In this document: positions 45,045 through 53,735 of the stretch, in pieces
Numbering within the stretch: the stretch's first letter is position 1
Layout of the letters: the number at the start of each line of letters is the position of its first letter
Assembly (NCBI GenBank): GCA_024653345.1
Contig: JANLFV010000007.1
Coordinates: 16,578 to 80,577, forward strand
Reading direction: 5' to 3'
Length of the DNA: 64,000 nt
From: Candidatus Acetothermia bacterium
Lineage (GTDB): Bacteria > Bipolaricaulota > Bipolaricaulia > RBG-16-55-9 > JANLFV01
Program-made: the position numbers and the translations under genes
The notes under the pieces: model-generated
Databases searched by the model: none
Told to the model about the DNA's origin: nothing
The model's input: the letters and a program-made list of their open reading frames with translations, nothing else

Positions 45045-45206
45045 ATGGAGAAGTGGCAGTGCACCGTCTGCGGCTACATCTATGATCCGGAGAAGGGCGA
45101 TCCCGACGGCGGGATCGACGAGGGGACCCCGTTCGAGGACCTCCCGGCGGATTGGGTCTGCCCCGTCTGCGGGGCGGGGAAGGATATGTTTGAGAAACTC
45201 GAGTGA
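45045..45206 (+). CDS. Rubredoxin
   Basis: 53 aa, canonical. The Fe(Cys)4 site is C-T-V-C-G-Y near 6-11 and C-P-V-C-G near 39-43, with the conserved Y-D-P-x-x-G-D-P-D-G-G-I stretch between them. An AAAGGAGGG site precedes the ATG. It donates electrons to rubrerythrin or other oxygen/peroxide reductases. The following reductase gene starts within its last codons. Confidence 0.97.
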   Translation: MEKWQCTVCGYIYDPEKGDPDGGIDEGTPFEDLPADWVCPVCGAGKDMFEKLE

Positions 45207-46447
45207 GAGTCGTCATCGCCGGGAACGGGGTCGCGGGGGTCACCGCCGCTCGAGCGATCCGCGAGGGCCGGCCTGAGGATGAGGTCCAGATCGAGGTCTA
45301 CACCGCCGAGGAATGGCATTACTACCCTAAGCCGCAGCTGATCGAGCTCTTGGCCGGCCGGATCAAGCCGGAGCAGGCCCTCCTCTACGATGAGCGGTGG
45401 TATCGCGAGCGGGGGATCGCGGTCCACCTGGGAAGCCCGGTGGAGGAGATCGAGCCGGCCCGAGGGGAGATTAAGCTCATCTCCGGAAAGAGGGTTGGCT
45501 ATGATCGGCTCCTCCTCGCCACCGGGGCGAGGGCGGCCCTCCCCGAAGTCCCGGGGATCGACCAGGAGGGGGTCTTCACCCTCCGGACACTCGCCGATGC
45601 CCTGAGGCTGAGGGAGCGCGCCGAGGCGGGAAAGAGCAAGAACAAGAGGATGATAGTCCTCGGCGGGGGCCTCCTGGGCCTGGAGGCCGCCTCTGCCCTC
45701 GCCTCCTCCACCGGGCTCCGGGCGTTAGTCCTGGAGAAGCGGGGGTGGCCCCTCTCCCGGCAGCTCGACCGCCAAGGGGGCGAGCTCTTGATGAAGCTCC
45801 TCCGAGAGAAGGGGGTGGAGGTGATCACCGAGGCCGAGTGCGCTGCGATCTTGGAGGGGACCCGCGGGGTCGAGCTGGAGCTGGCCGATGGAAGGCGCAT
45901 CGCTGGGGATTTCGTCCTGGTCGCGGCCGGGATCGAGCCGAACTGTGCCCCGGCCCGGGCGGCGGGGCTCGAAGTGAACCGCGGGATCATCGTCGACGAG
46001 CGGCTCCGAACGAGCCAGCCGGAGATTTACACCGCTGGGGATGCTGCGGAATTCCAGGGGAAGGTCTACGGGATCATCCCCGCGGCAGTGGAACAGGCAA
46101 GAGTCGCGGCGTTGAACATCGTCGGGGAGGAGGTCACTTATCGGGGCACGGTTCCATCCAACATCCTCAAGGTGAGCGGGCTCGAGCTCTTCTCCGCCGG
46201 GGAGGTCAATCCCCAAGGTGAGGGATATAAAGAGCTCCGACTGGTCGATGAGGCCCACGGGCTCTACAAGAACCTGGTCTTCAAGGAGGGCCGGCTCGTG
46301 GGGGCGATCCTCCTCGGGACGAAGAAGAATGCCGCCCAATTCGCGCGGCTGATCGCCACCGGCCAGGACCTGTCGGGATACAAGGAGGAGCTGCTCGCCG
46401 AGGACTTCGACTTCAAGGGCCTTCCCAGCCAGGCCGGTCGGCCTTGA
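45203..46447 (+). CDS. NAD(P)H:rubredoxin oxidoreductase-like flavoprotein
   Basis: 414 aa. FAD-binding [10 protein letters not shown] near 7-16, NAD(P)H-binding [10 protein letters not shown] near 152-161, and the second FAD motif T-A-G-D-A-A near 279-284. This is the pyridine-nucleotide-disulfide oxidoreductase fold of rubredoxin and nitrite reductase subunits, with a C-terminal domain. It starts at GTG inside the rubredoxin stop region, which supports rubredoxin as its partner. Confidence 0.9.
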   Translation: MRVVIAGNGVAGVTAARAIREGRPEDEVQIEVYTAEEWHYYPKPQLIELLAGRIKPEQALLYDERWYRERGIAVHLGSPVEEIEPARGEIKLISGKRVGYDRLLLATGARAALPEVPGIDQEGVFTLRTLADALRLRERAEAGKSKNKRMIVLGGGLLGLEAASALASSTGLRALVLEKRGWPLSRQLDRQGGELLMKLLREKGVEVITEAECAAILEGTRGVELELADGRRIAGDFVLVAAGIEPNCAPARAAGLEVNRGIIVDERLRTSQPEIYTAGDAAEFQGKVYGIIPAAVEQARVAALNIVGEEVTYRGTVPSNILKVSGLELFSAGEVNPQGEGYKELRLVDEAHGLYKNLVFKEGRLVGAILLGTKKNAAQFARLIATGQDLSGYKEELLAEDFDFKGLPSQAGRP

Positions 46448-46473
46448 CCGGCGGGCCGGGGCGGGCATATAAT
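46444..46473 (+). promoter_or_regulatory. Promoter of the EF-Tu-domain-like gene
   Basis: TTGACC (46444-46449), 18-nt spacer, perfect TATAAT (46468-46473). It overlaps the upstream stop codon. Confidence 0.75.
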
Positions 46474-46514
46474 CCGGACGCGGAGCTTCGCCACTCCGGG
46501 AGGAGATCAGTCAG

Positions 46515-46760
46515 ATGGAAGAGATCGGGAGGGTGACCCATTACTTCTCCAAGATCGGCGTGGGGGCGATCACGCTCTCCGGGGAGCTCAAGCTCGGGGA
46601 CAAGATCAGGATCAAGGGCGCGACCACCGATTTCGAGCAGCTCGTGGAGTCGATGCAGATCGAGGGGCAGCCGGTCGAGCGGGCCGGGGCCGGCGACTCG
46701 ATCGGGCTCAAGCTGAAGGACCGGGCCAGAGAGGGGGATGCGGTATACAAGCTGGAGTGA
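46515..46760 (+). CDS. Translation elongation factor-like small protein
   Basis: 81 aa corresponding to a single EF-Tu domain-2-type beta-barrel: I-G-R-V-T-H-Y-F, G-V-G-A-I-T-L at 16-22, L-K-L-G-D-K-I-R-I-K-G near 26-36, and G-A-G-D-S-I-G-L near 58-65. No GTPase domain is present. Small proteins of this type occur in many anaerobes next to U32 peptidase or redox genes; their function is uncertain. It has its own strong promoter and GGAGGAG site. Confidence 0.85.
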   Translation: MEEIGRVTHYFSKIGVGAITLSGELKLGDKIRIKGATTDFEQLVESMQIEGQPVERAGAGDSIGLKLKDRAREGDAVYKLE

Positions 46761-46791
46761 TGGGTCGCTCGGTGCGATATCTGCCTACCCA

Positions 46792-48648
46792 TCAAGATCG
46801 CGCTAGCAGCTCCCATTCCTTGAGGGTGCTTTCTAACTCCTCCCGCTTCTGCTTGTAAGAGCTGTGGAGCTCGTTGATCCTCTGGAGGTCCTGGGCGTAG
46901 CTCGCCTCGACCAGGGCCTGTTCCAGTCGGGCGAGCTCCCCTTCTAAGGCCGCCGCGCGCTCCAGAAGCGCGGCCTCGTGATCGTCCCTCCCCGCCTCTG
47001 CCTTCACCCGAACTGGCCGCTCCTTCCTGCGCGCTGGCTGCTGTGGCTCCGCCCCGGCTGCCTCTTCCGCTCGCTTGCGGCGATAATAGTCGTAATCGCC
47101 CTCGTAGACCCGCAGCTCGCCGGCGCGGACCTCCCAGACTTGGGTGGCCAGTCGATCCACCAGATAGCGGTCGTGCGAGACGAACAGGACCGTCCCCTCA
47201 AACTCCTCCAGTGCCTCCTGCAAGACCTCTTGCGAGCTGATGTCCAGATGGTTGGTCGGCTCGTCCAAGAGCAGGAGGTTCCCCCGGGTGTGGGCCAGCC
47301 GGGCGAGTGCGAGCCGGCTCAGCTCCCCGCCGGAGAGCTCATCCAGCCGCTTGAAGACCTCCTCCCCGGAGAAGAGGAACCGCCCGAGGAAGGCCCGGGC
47401 CTCCCCGACCGTCTGGGATCGCCCGTCGAGGATCGCCTCCAGGACGGTCTTCTCGGCGGGGAACTCCTGGACCTGGGCGAAGTAGCCCGGCTGGACTCCA
47501 AAGCCGAGCTCGACTGTCCCCGCGAGCGGCGGGAGCTCGCCTAAGATCGTGCGGAGGAGGGTTGTCTTCCCCGAGCCGTTCGGGCCGATCAAGGCGACCC
47601 TCGAGCCGCGGCGCAGGACTAGGTCGGGGCAGCGGAAGAGCGCCCTCCCGGGGTAGCCGACGACCAGGCCCTCAAATCTCAGGACCTCTTGGCCGCTCGC
47701 CCGGCCGAGCTCAAAACTGAAGCGCAGCTTCCTCCGGCGCGGGGGGAGCTCGACCGGCTCGAGCCGGGCCAGCTTCCTCTCCCGGTCCTTCGCCTGCCTG
47801 TGCTTTTGCCCTGCGTGGACCCGGCGGATGAACTCCTCCATCTTCGCTACCTGGGCCTGCTGGCGCTCGTGGAGCTCGAGTTGCTGCTCCTCTTGGGCCC
47901 GGCGGAGCTCGAGATACTTCGAGTAGTTCCCGCGATACTTGTAGAGCTTCCCGCCGGCCAGCTCCCAAGTCTTCTCCGCCAGGCGGTCGAGGAGGAGCCG
48001 GTCGTGGGAGACGAGGAGGTAGCTCCCTTCCCATTTGCTAAGATACTCCTCGAGCCATTCCACGGCGGCGAAGTCGAGGTGGTTGCTCGGCTCATCGAGC
48101 AGGAGGAGGTCGGGCCGCTCCAGGATCAGCTTGGCCAGGGCGGCCCGCGCCCGCTCCCCCCCGCTGAGCTGGGCGAGCGGCCTCTCCCAGTGAGCGGGCG
48201 CAAGCTCGAGGCCGGCCAGGACCTGGCGGATCTCGCTCTCGTAGCGGTAGCCCCCGGCCCGCTCGAACCCCTCCCGCAAGGAGTCGTAGCGCAAGAGGAG
48301 CTCACTGGAATCCGGGGCACAAGCTAGAGCCTCCTCTAGCCGGCGAAGTTCGGCCTCTTGCTCCTGCAGCGGCGCAAAGACCTCGAGCATCTCAGCGAAG
48401 AGCGGGCGCGCGGAGTCCAGCAGCGGCTCCTGCGGAAGGTAGCCGATGCGCACCTCTCGGGCCCGCACGATCCTCCCCGAACTTGGCTCCTCCAGGCCGG
48501 CGATGAGCTTGAGCAGCGTGGACTTCCCGCTCCCGTTGTCCCCGATGAGCGCGATTCGCTCTCCCCGCGCGATCTGGAGATCGATCTCGGCGAGAATGGT
48601 CTGAGCCCCGTAGCGTTTCCCCAAGTCCTCGGCACGGATTAGAGACAT
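46792..48648 (-). CDS. ABC-F family ATPase (Uup/EttA-like)
   Basis: 618 aa with two ABC domains and no membrane segment. Walker A: G-D-N-G-S-G-K-S near 36-43 and G-P-N-G-S-G-K-T near 355. Signatures: L-S-G-G-E-R near 161 and L-S-G-G-E-L near 440. L-L-D-E-P-(S/T)-N-H-L-D is present in both. An inter-domain linker (about 240-300) and a C-terminal coiled coil (about 530-618) match Uup-type factors. ABC-F proteins act on ribosomes in translation control or antibiotic resistance. Confidence 0.93.
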   Translation of the reverse strand: MSLIRAEDLGKRYGAQTILAEIDLQIARGERIALIGDNGSGKSTLLKLIAGLEEPSSGRIVRAREVRIGYLPQEPLLDSARPLFAEMLEVFAPLQEQEAELRRLEEALACAPDSSELLLRYDSLREGFERAGGYRYESEIRQVLAGLELAPAHWERPLAQLSGGERARAALAKLILERPDLLLLDEPSNHLDFAAVEWLEEYLSKWEGSYLLVSHDRLLLDRLAEKTWELAGGKLYKYRGNYSKYLELRRAQEEQQLELHERQQAQVAKMEEFIRRVHAGQKHRQAKDRERKLARLEPVELPPRRRKLRFSFELGRASGQEVLRFEGLVVGYPGRALFRCPDLVLRRGSRVALIGPNGSGKTTLLRTILGELPPLAGTVELGFGVQPGYFAQVQEFPAEKTVLEAILDGRSQTVGEARAFLGRFLFSGEEVFKRLDELSGGELSRLALARLAHTRGNLLLLDEPTNHLDISSQEVLQEALEEFEGTVLFVSHDRYLVDRLATQVWEVRAGELRVYEGDYDYYRRKRAEEAAGAEPQQPARRKERPVRVKAEAGRDDHEAALLERAAALEGELARLEQALVEASYAQDLQRINELHSSYKQKREELESTLKEWELLARS

Positions 48649-48725
48649 CGCTTCCCCTCTAGAGAAGGATCATAGCAGAGTCGGGCGGATCGGGCAAGGC
48701 ACTTCTCTCGCGACGGGCGAATGGC

Positions 48726-48731
48726 TATAAT
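48726..48731 (+). promoter_or_regulatory. -10 element before the small membrane protein gene
   Basis: Perfect TATAAT, 11 nt before the ATG at 48743; the leader would be only about 5 nt. Confidence 0.5.
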
Positions 48732-48742
48732 ACCTCTCCGAG

Positions 48743-48997
48743 ATGAGGGTTCTGCTCTTCCTGTTATTCTTGTGGCTTCTGCCCGGGTTGCTCACCGACC
48801 TGGTGTTGTTGTTCTTCATCGGCAAGCAACTGGTGTTCGACCGGCGGAGTAGCGCGCTGGCCGACGATGCTAAGCTGCTGCTGGTCGGCCTGCTCATCGG
48901 TTTTCTCCTGCTCCCGCTGCTGATCGCCGCACCCCTCTCGGGATATCTAGCGCGGCCGGAGCGGGGCGGAGGTGGAGGAGATCGAGCTACGGATTAG
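48743..48997 (+). CDS. Small membrane protein, unknown function
   Basis: 84 aa with two hydrophobic helices (1-27 and 46-68) separated by a basic D-R-R-S-S loop; a Gly/Arg-rich tail follows. No family recognised. A near-leaderless mRNA is predicted. It overlaps the start of the downstream GNAT gene by 26 nt. Confidence 0.55.
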   Translation: MRVLLFLLFLWLLPGLLTDLVLLFFIGKQLVFDRRSSALADDAKLLLVGLLIGFLLLPLLIAAPLSGYLARPERGGGGGDRATD

Positions 48998-49415
48998 GCA
49001 GCTGCGATTAGGGGATTATGAGGCGATGATCGCCCTCTGGGAGCGGGCGGGCCTCTCTCATCGCCCCGAGGGGCGGGATTCGCGGGCGGCGATCGCCGCC
49101 CAGATGGAGCGCGATCCAGAGCTCTTCCTAGGGGCCTTCAACAGGGAGAGGCTCCTCGGCACCCTTATCGCAAGCGATGACGGCCGGAAGGGTTGGATGA
49201 ATCGGCTGGCGGTCGACCCTGAGCATCGCGGGCAGGGGATCGCCAAGAGGCTGATCGCTGAGGCCGAGCGGCGCCTCCGCGGTCGGGGGAGGAGGATCAT
49301 CGCCGTGCTCGTCGAGGATTGGAACAGCGCCTCCCTGGCGCTCTTCCAGAGCTGCGGCTATGCCCTCGATCGGTCGATCCTCTACTTGAGCAAGCGCGAT
49401 GACCCCGCTGTCTAG
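48972..49415 (+). CDS. GNAT family N-acetyltransferase
   Basis: 147 aa. Motif A is L-A-V-D-P-E-H-R-G-Q-G-I-A-K-R-L near 77-92 (R-G-Q-G-I-A acetyl-CoA loop), and the C-terminal N-x2-S-L-A-L-F-Q-S-C-G-Y lies near 120-131. It is RimI/YpeA-like in layout. GTG start at 48972, overlapping the upstream membrane protein gene. Substrate unknown. Confidence 0.82.
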   Translation: MEEIELRIRQLRLGDYEAMIALWERAGLSHRPEGRDSRAAIAAQMERDPELFLGAFNRERLLGTLIASDDGRKGWMNRLAVDPEHRGQGIAKRLIAEAERRLRGRGRRIIAVLVEDWNSASLALFQSCGYALDRSILYLSKRDDPAV

Positions 49416-49433
49416 GCCCCGAGCCCGAGATGA

Positions 49434-49512
49434 TATAATGGAGAAGGCCGGGCAGCTCCTCCTAGCCACTCTTCTATCCTCTCACCACCAACGAGGGAAG
49501 TTGCCCGGCCTT
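49434..49512 (+). other. TATAAT plus long inverted repeat (possible small RNA or terminator)
   Basis: TATAAT at 49434-49439 is followed by AAGGCCGGGCA (49444-49454) and its exact complement 47 nt later (49502-49512), which overlaps the stop of the convergent gene. No good -35 is seen. This may be a terminator for the convergent genes or a short RNA with paired ends. Confidence 0.35.
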
Positions 49513-49841
49513 CACTTCTCGCCGTTCACGCGGCGATAGAGCCGGTTGAGAAAGTAGACCAGCCCCATGCCGATCGCCGTCCCCAGCATCACCCCCTCGG
49601 GCGCGCCCTTGGCCGGCTCGAAGAACTGCTGCGTGTAGCCGCAATGATCGCAGTGGAGATACTCGTTCCGGCCCTTGGTCAGCTTCAGCTCGGAGTTGCA
49701 GATGGGGCAGCTCTGCGGTTGGAGGACCTCCGGAGGGATGTGGGAGAAACCCTTCCTCAGGAGGGTGAGCTCGACCTCCTTGGCATTCTCGTAGACCCAC
49801 AGGGGGACCTTGATCGTCTTGTAGGCCTCTACGTCCCTCAT
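49512..49841 (-). CDS. Zinc-ribbon protein with C-terminal TM segment
   Basis: 109 aa. C-P-I-C near 45-48 and C-D-H-C near 64-67 form a zinc ribbon. A hydrophobic segment (about 82-98) and a basic tail (R-R-V-N-G-E-K) follow. The layout suggests a membrane-tethered nucleic-acid- or protein-binding ribbon; no family recognised. Strong consensus promoter upstream. Confidence 0.65.
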   Translation of the reverse strand: MRDVEAYKTIKVPLWVYENAKEVELTLLRKGFSHIPPEVLQPQSCPICNSELKLTKGRNEYLHCDHCGYTQQFFEPAKGAPEGVMLGTAIGMGLVYFLNRLYRRVNGEK

Positions 49842-49884
49842 CTACCCCACCTTTTCTCCTCAGTGTAAAATGCTGCCAGGTGAC

Positions 49885-49913
49885 ATTATAGTAATTTTCT
49901 ACCAGGATGTCAA
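49885..49913 (-). promoter_or_regulatory. Consensus promoter of the zinc-ribbon gene
   Basis: On the minus strand: TTGACA (49913-49908), 17-nt spacer, TATAAT (49890-49885). This is a perfect sigma-70 consensus, among the strongest in the window. Confidence 0.85.
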
Positions 49914-49947
49914 GTCCCACCGCTAGTGCTGATCCACTCAGATCTTC

Positions 49948-50658
49948 CTAGGTTGAGCCCCCGTCCCCTCGCCCCAGTCTCTCGGAGAGCCAGTCATGCC
50001 ATCTCTGCAGGTGGCCGCGGAAAAGATAGGTGAGGACTAGCAACAGGAGCGTAGCAACGCTGATGGCGATCACCACCGGCCACTCTCGCGCGGCTAGCTT
50101 GCTCCCGAAGACAAGCGAGAGGATCAGCCCCGGCAGCCTCCCGAGCATCGAGACGAGTGAGAAGACGAGGAAAGGGACGGCGGAGAGGCCGCTGATGTAG
50201 CAGAGGATGTCCTTCGGGATGCCTGGCAGCAAGAAGAGGATGAAGAGCGCCACCAGGCTCCGGCTCCGCCGGATCGCCCCGTCGAGCCTCGCCACCGTCT
50301 CGGGGCGCGCCAGAGCCTCGACGAACGGTCGCCCCAGGGCCCGTCCGAGGAAGAACGCCGCGGTCGAGCCGAGGGCGATCCCCACCAGGCTGTAGAGCAG
50401 CCCGACCCAAGGGCCATAGATGTAGCCGCCGGCGATCTGGACGACCTCGCCGGGGATGATGAAGATCACGATCTGGAGCACCTGGAGGCCGATGAAGGCG
50501 AGCGGCCCGACCGGCCCGAGCGCGGCGAGGGCCTCATCTAGCCTGGCCTCGTCCCGGAGGAGGGCCCAAAGCTCCCCTCCCCAGCGGAGCCCGAGGAAGA
50601 GGCTCAGCCCGACCAGCACAACCCACCCCGAAGCAGCGAGGAGCAACCGCTTGTTCAT
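49948..50658 (-). CDS. TVP38/TMEM64 (VTT/DedA-type) membrane protein
   Basis: 236 aa, with about six TM segments. The VTT domain has P-G-E-V-V-Q-I-A-G-G-Y-I-Y-G near 68-81, G-S-T-A-A-F-F-L-G-R near 97-106, and the L-P-G-I-P-K-D motif near 144-150. DedA/VTT proteins are lipid scramblases or flippases (e.g. of undecaprenyl phosphate). It lies 13 nt after ftsZ and is probably co-transcribed with it, which would suit an envelope role. Confidence 0.88.
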   Translation of the reverse strand: MNKRLLLAASGWVVLVGLSLFLGLRWGGELWALLRDEARLDEALAALGPVGPLAFIGLQVLQIVIFIIPGEVVQIAGGYIYGPWVGLLYSLVGIALGSTAAFFLGRALGRPFVEALARPETVARLDGAIRRSRSLVALFILFLLPGIPKDILCYISGLSAVPFLVFSLVSMLGRLPGLILSLVFGSKLAAREWPVVIAISVATLLLLVLTYLFRGHLQRWHDWLSERLGRGDGGST

Positions 50659-50671
50659 CGGGGAGAGAACG

Positions 50672-51709
50672 TCAGTCGGCCTCCTCGTCCTTCCGCCGCT
50701 TCCGCATGAACGCCGGGATCTCCAGGTCCTGGGCCCGGATCTCCTCTCGGGGCACGCGGCGGGGCTTCAGCTCCTCTTCCTCAGCCTCCTCTTGTAGGCC
50801 CGTAGCGATCACGGTGATCCGGACAGCCCCGTGCAGCTCGTCCTTGATCACCACCCCGAAGGTGATGTCGGTCTCGACCCCCGTAAACTGCTTGATGAGC
50901 GCTGCCGCTTCAGTGGCCTCCCGGAGCGAGAGGTCGCTCCCCCCGGTGATATTGATGATCACTTTCGTGGAGCCGCGGATCGAGCCCTGCTCGAGAAGCG
51001 GGCTCTGGACAGCCTGCTCCAGGGCCTCTCTTGTCTTCCGCTCCCCCTTCCCCTCCCCCAGCCCGATCATCACCATCCCCGCCCCGCGCAGCACGGCGTC
51101 GACGTCCGAAAGGTTGAGGTTGATCATCCCCGGGAGGGTGACGAGGTCGGTGATCCCCTGGACGCCGCGGCGGAGGACCTCGTCGGCCAGCTCGAAGGCC
51201 TGGGTGAGCGGCGCGCCTGCGGCCACTTCGAGGAGCTTGTCGTTGGGGATGACGATCAGGGCATCGACATTCTTCTTGAAGCTCTCCAGCCCCTTCTTCG
51301 CCCGCTCCATTCGGGCGAAGCCCTCGAAGGAGAACGGCTTGGTGACGATGGCGATCGAGAGGATCCCGGCGTTCTTGGCCATCCCGGCGATCACCGGTCC
51401 GGCGCCGGTCCCCGTCCCCCCGCCGAGCCCGGCGGTGAAGAAGACCATGTCCAGCCCCTTGAGGAGATCGGCCAGTTGCTCCCTCTTCTCCAAGGCCGCC
51501 CGCTGGGCGACCTCCGGCCGCCCGCCGGTCCCCCGCCCCCCGGTCAGCCCCTCCCCGATCTGGACGATCTGCTCAGCTTGGGAGTGGCCCAGGACTTGGG
51601 CGTCGGTATCGACGGCCACGAGGCGCACACCGGCCAGGTTGGCGCGGGCCATCTGATTGACGGCGTTCACCCCGCCGTTCCCTACCCCGATGACCATCAC
51701 CTTGACCAA
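50672..51709 (-). CDS. ftsZ: Cell division GTPase FtsZ
   Basis: 345 aa tubulin homologue forming the Z-ring. Tubulin signature G-G-G-T-G-T-G-A-G-P at 96-105; T7 loop N-L-x-x-x-D near 200; the C-terminal peptide D-L-E-I-P-A-F-M-R-K is the tail that binds FtsA/SepF partners. The start is TTG at 51709 with AGGTGG upstream; an in-frame stop just ahead excludes a longer N-terminus. There is no ftsA or mur gene nearby, so it is outside a dcw cluster. Confidence 0.95.
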   Translation of the reverse strand: MVKVMVIGVGNGGVNAVNQMARANLAGVRLVAVDTDAQVLGHSQAEQIVQIGEGLTGGRGTGGRPEVAQRAALEKREQLADLLKGLDMVFFTAGLGGGTGTGAGPVIAGMAKNAGILSIAIVTKPFSFEGFARMERAKKGLESFKKNVDALIVIPNDKLLEVAAGAPLTQAFELADEVLRRGVQGITDLVTLPGMINLNLSDVDAVLRGAGMVMIGLGEGKGERKTREALEQAVQSPLLEQGSIRGSTKVIINITGGSDLSLREATEAAALIKQFTGVETDITFGVVIKDELHGAVRITVIATGLQEEAEEEELKPRRVPREEIRAQDLEIPAFMRKRRKDEEAD

Positions 51710-51760
51710 GCTCGCCCACCTTCTTCAGGGGGAGGACCTTCCCACACCTTACCTTGCCTA

Positions 51761-52780
51761 CTATAACCTGTCGGGCTTGGAGGCACAAACCTCCAGCCCC
51801 CGCGGGGCAAACGCGAAGGGGAAGAGCAGGACCCCCTCCTCCTGCAAGGCCGTCTCGACCTCGGCCCTCGCTCCCTCCCTCGCCAGAGCTAGCAGCGCCC
51901 CGCCCCCACCAGCCCCGCAGAGCTTCGCCCCGAGTGCCGCGCTCTCCAAGGCCTTGGCAATCAGCCTCTCTACCTGAGCTGGAGCGATCGGGAGAGCAAG
52001 CCGACGCCGCGCCTCCCACTCCGCGCAGAGCGCTCGCCCGACCTCCACGAGGTCCTCTGCTCTTAGCGCTTCATACATCCTCAGTGTTGCCTCCTTGACC
52101 TGCGCCAGCGCAGTCCTCACCGCTGGCTCACCGTCGACGAACCGCTTGAAGACCTCCCAGTTGAGCCTGCCGGAGCTATGGGCTACTCCCGTGTAGCCCA
52201 GGATCAGGCCCCGCTCCAGCTCCTTGACGAACTCGTTTGAGAGGGGCAGTTGCTCGCGTCGCTCCTCCCCCGGGCCGAGCCAGATCGCGCTCAGTCCGCC
52301 GTAACCTGCGGCGTAGTAGTCCTGAACGCCCGCGGGGACACCCAGCGACTGAGCCTCGAGATCGCGGACGAGCTCGATCAGCCTCGGAAGGTCAGAATGA
52401 CGATGCGAGATGAACTCGAGGGCCGCGCAGACCGCCAGTGCCAGGGCGCTTGAACCCCCGAGCCCCGCTCCAGGCGGGGCATCGACTGAGGTCCGTAAGC
52501 TCAACCCCGGGGTTGGCTTGTAGAACTTGAGCAGGCGCTTGACCAGCCCGAGCCCGCCGTGAAGGTCGATCTCCTCAACCGAGTCGAACCGCTCCTCCAG
52601 GCCGAGATCCGCGGCGCTCAGGCTGATCTCCTGCCCCGGGCGCTCCTCCACTCTCACGGAGGCATAGCGGTCAATCGCGCCGTTTATTGTCAGCCCGCCG
52701 TCGAGAAAGAGGTAAAGGGGGTAGATATCGATCGTCCCACCCGCCAGATCGAGGCGCAGTGGCGCCCTTGCCCAGAGCAT
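51761..52780 (-). CDS. GHMP family sugar/metabolite kinase
   Basis: 339 aa. GHMP motif 1 near 4-15 (R-A-P-L-R-L-D-L-A-G-G), motif 2 P-P-G-A-G-L-G-G-S-S-A-L near 101-112, motif 3 K-L-C-G-A-G-G-G-G near 285-293. It most resembles heptose-7-phosphate or galactokinase-like kinases; the substrate is undetermined. The ATG lies 6 nt after TATAAT (52787-52792), so the mRNA is probably leaderless. It is divergent from tatC. Confidence 0.85.
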   Translation of the reverse strand: MLWARAPLRLDLAGGTIDIYPLYLFLDGGLTINGAIDRYASVRVEERPGQEISLSAADLGLEERFDSVEEIDLHGGLGLVKRLLKFYKPTPGLSLRTSVDAPPGAGLGGSSALALAVCAALEFISHRHSDLPRLIELVRDLEAQSLGVPAGVQDYYAAGYGGLSAIWLGPGEERREQLPLSNEFVKELERGLILGYTGVAHSSGRLNWEVFKRFVDGEPAVRTALAQVKEATLRMYEALRAEDLVEVGRALCAEWEARRRLALPIAPAQVERLIAKALESAALGAKLCGAGGGGALLALAREGARAEVETALQEEGVLLFPFAFAPRGLEVCASKPDRL

Positions 52781-52850
52781 ATGAACATTATACCATTGCG
52801 CTAGGTGGCAGCTTGCGGGTAATCTGACTCGCTTTTGGCGGTGAACAGGC

Positions 52851-53735
52851 GTGGCCGAGCAGCAGAAGATGACCATCGTGGAGCACCTTGCCGAGCTGCG
52901 GACGCGGCTCATCTACTCTTTCAGCGCCGTCCTGTCGATCTCGGTGCTGGCCTACTTCTTTCGCACTCAGATCCTGGAGGTGCTCGCCCGCCCGCTCGGA
53001 GGGGCCTATTTCCTGCCGCGCGAGCAGATCCCGGAACTGGTGGAGGCAATGCGCCGCTTTCTGGAGCAGGAGGGGGCAAGCCACTTCAGCCCGGCGCAGA
53101 TCGAGGCGCTCCTCACGGCCTTCCGCCGGCTCCTCTACATGCAGAGCGGCCTGATCTTCATCCACCCCGCGGAGGCCTTCTTCGCCTATCTCAAGCTCGC
53201 CTTCTTCACCGGGCTTTTGCTGAGCGCGCCCTTTATCCTCTACCAGGTCTGGCGCTATGTCATGCCCGCCCTCTACAGCCATGAGAGGCGATATTTCCGG
53301 AGCGCGGCGGCCTTCGGGACCGGCCTTTTCTTCGCGGGGGTGGCCTTCGCCTTCTTCGTCGTCTTGCCGCTGGGGATCGGCTTCCTCGTCCGGATGGGTG
53401 GGCCGGAGCTCCAGGCCGTCTTCACCATCGGGAACTATATCAGCTTCTCCATGATCTTCCTCATCGCCTTCGGGCTGGTCTTCGAGCTGCCCGTCGTCAT
53501 CTATGTCCTGGTGAAGCTGGGGGTCGTCTCCCGCCGCGCTCTCGCGGCCCGGCGGAAGTATGTCTTCGTCCTGGCCTTCGTCCTCGCAGCGGTCATCACC
53601 CCTTCGGTTGACCCCTTCACCCAGACTGTCACGGCCGTCCCGTTGTTGCTATTATACGAGCTGAGCATCTTCTTGGCCCGCTTCGCCGAACGGAGGCGGG
53701 GGCTCTCGGAGCAGCAGGAAGGAGTGATGAGATGA
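52851..53735 (+). CDS. tatC: Sec-independent protein translocase TatC
   Basis: 294 aa with six TM helices. It begins with the characteristic amphipathic H-L-A-E-L-R-T-R-L (near 12-20) that binds the twin-arginine signal. An enlarged first periplasmic loop (about 45-105) is present; F-x-x-P-x-E-A-F-F-A-Y-L-K near 104-115 and the final T-P-S-x-D-P-F motif near 244 are standard. It starts at GTG 52851. tatA is not adjacent. The stop overlaps the efp start. Confidence 0.94.
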   Translation: MAEQQKMTIVEHLAELRTRLIYSFSAVLSISVLAYFFRTQILEVLARPLGGAYFLPREQIPELVEAMRRFLEQEGASHFSPAQIEALLTAFRRLLYMQSGLIFIHPAEAFFAYLKLAFFTGLLLSAPFILYQVWRYVMPALYSHERRYFRSAAAFGTGLFFAGVAFAFFVVLPLGIGFLVRMGGPELQAVFTIGNYISFSMIFLIAFGLVFELPVVIYVLVKLGVVSRRALAARRKYVFVLAFVLAAVITPSVDPFTQTVTAVPLLLLYELSIFLARFAERRRGLSEQQEGVMR

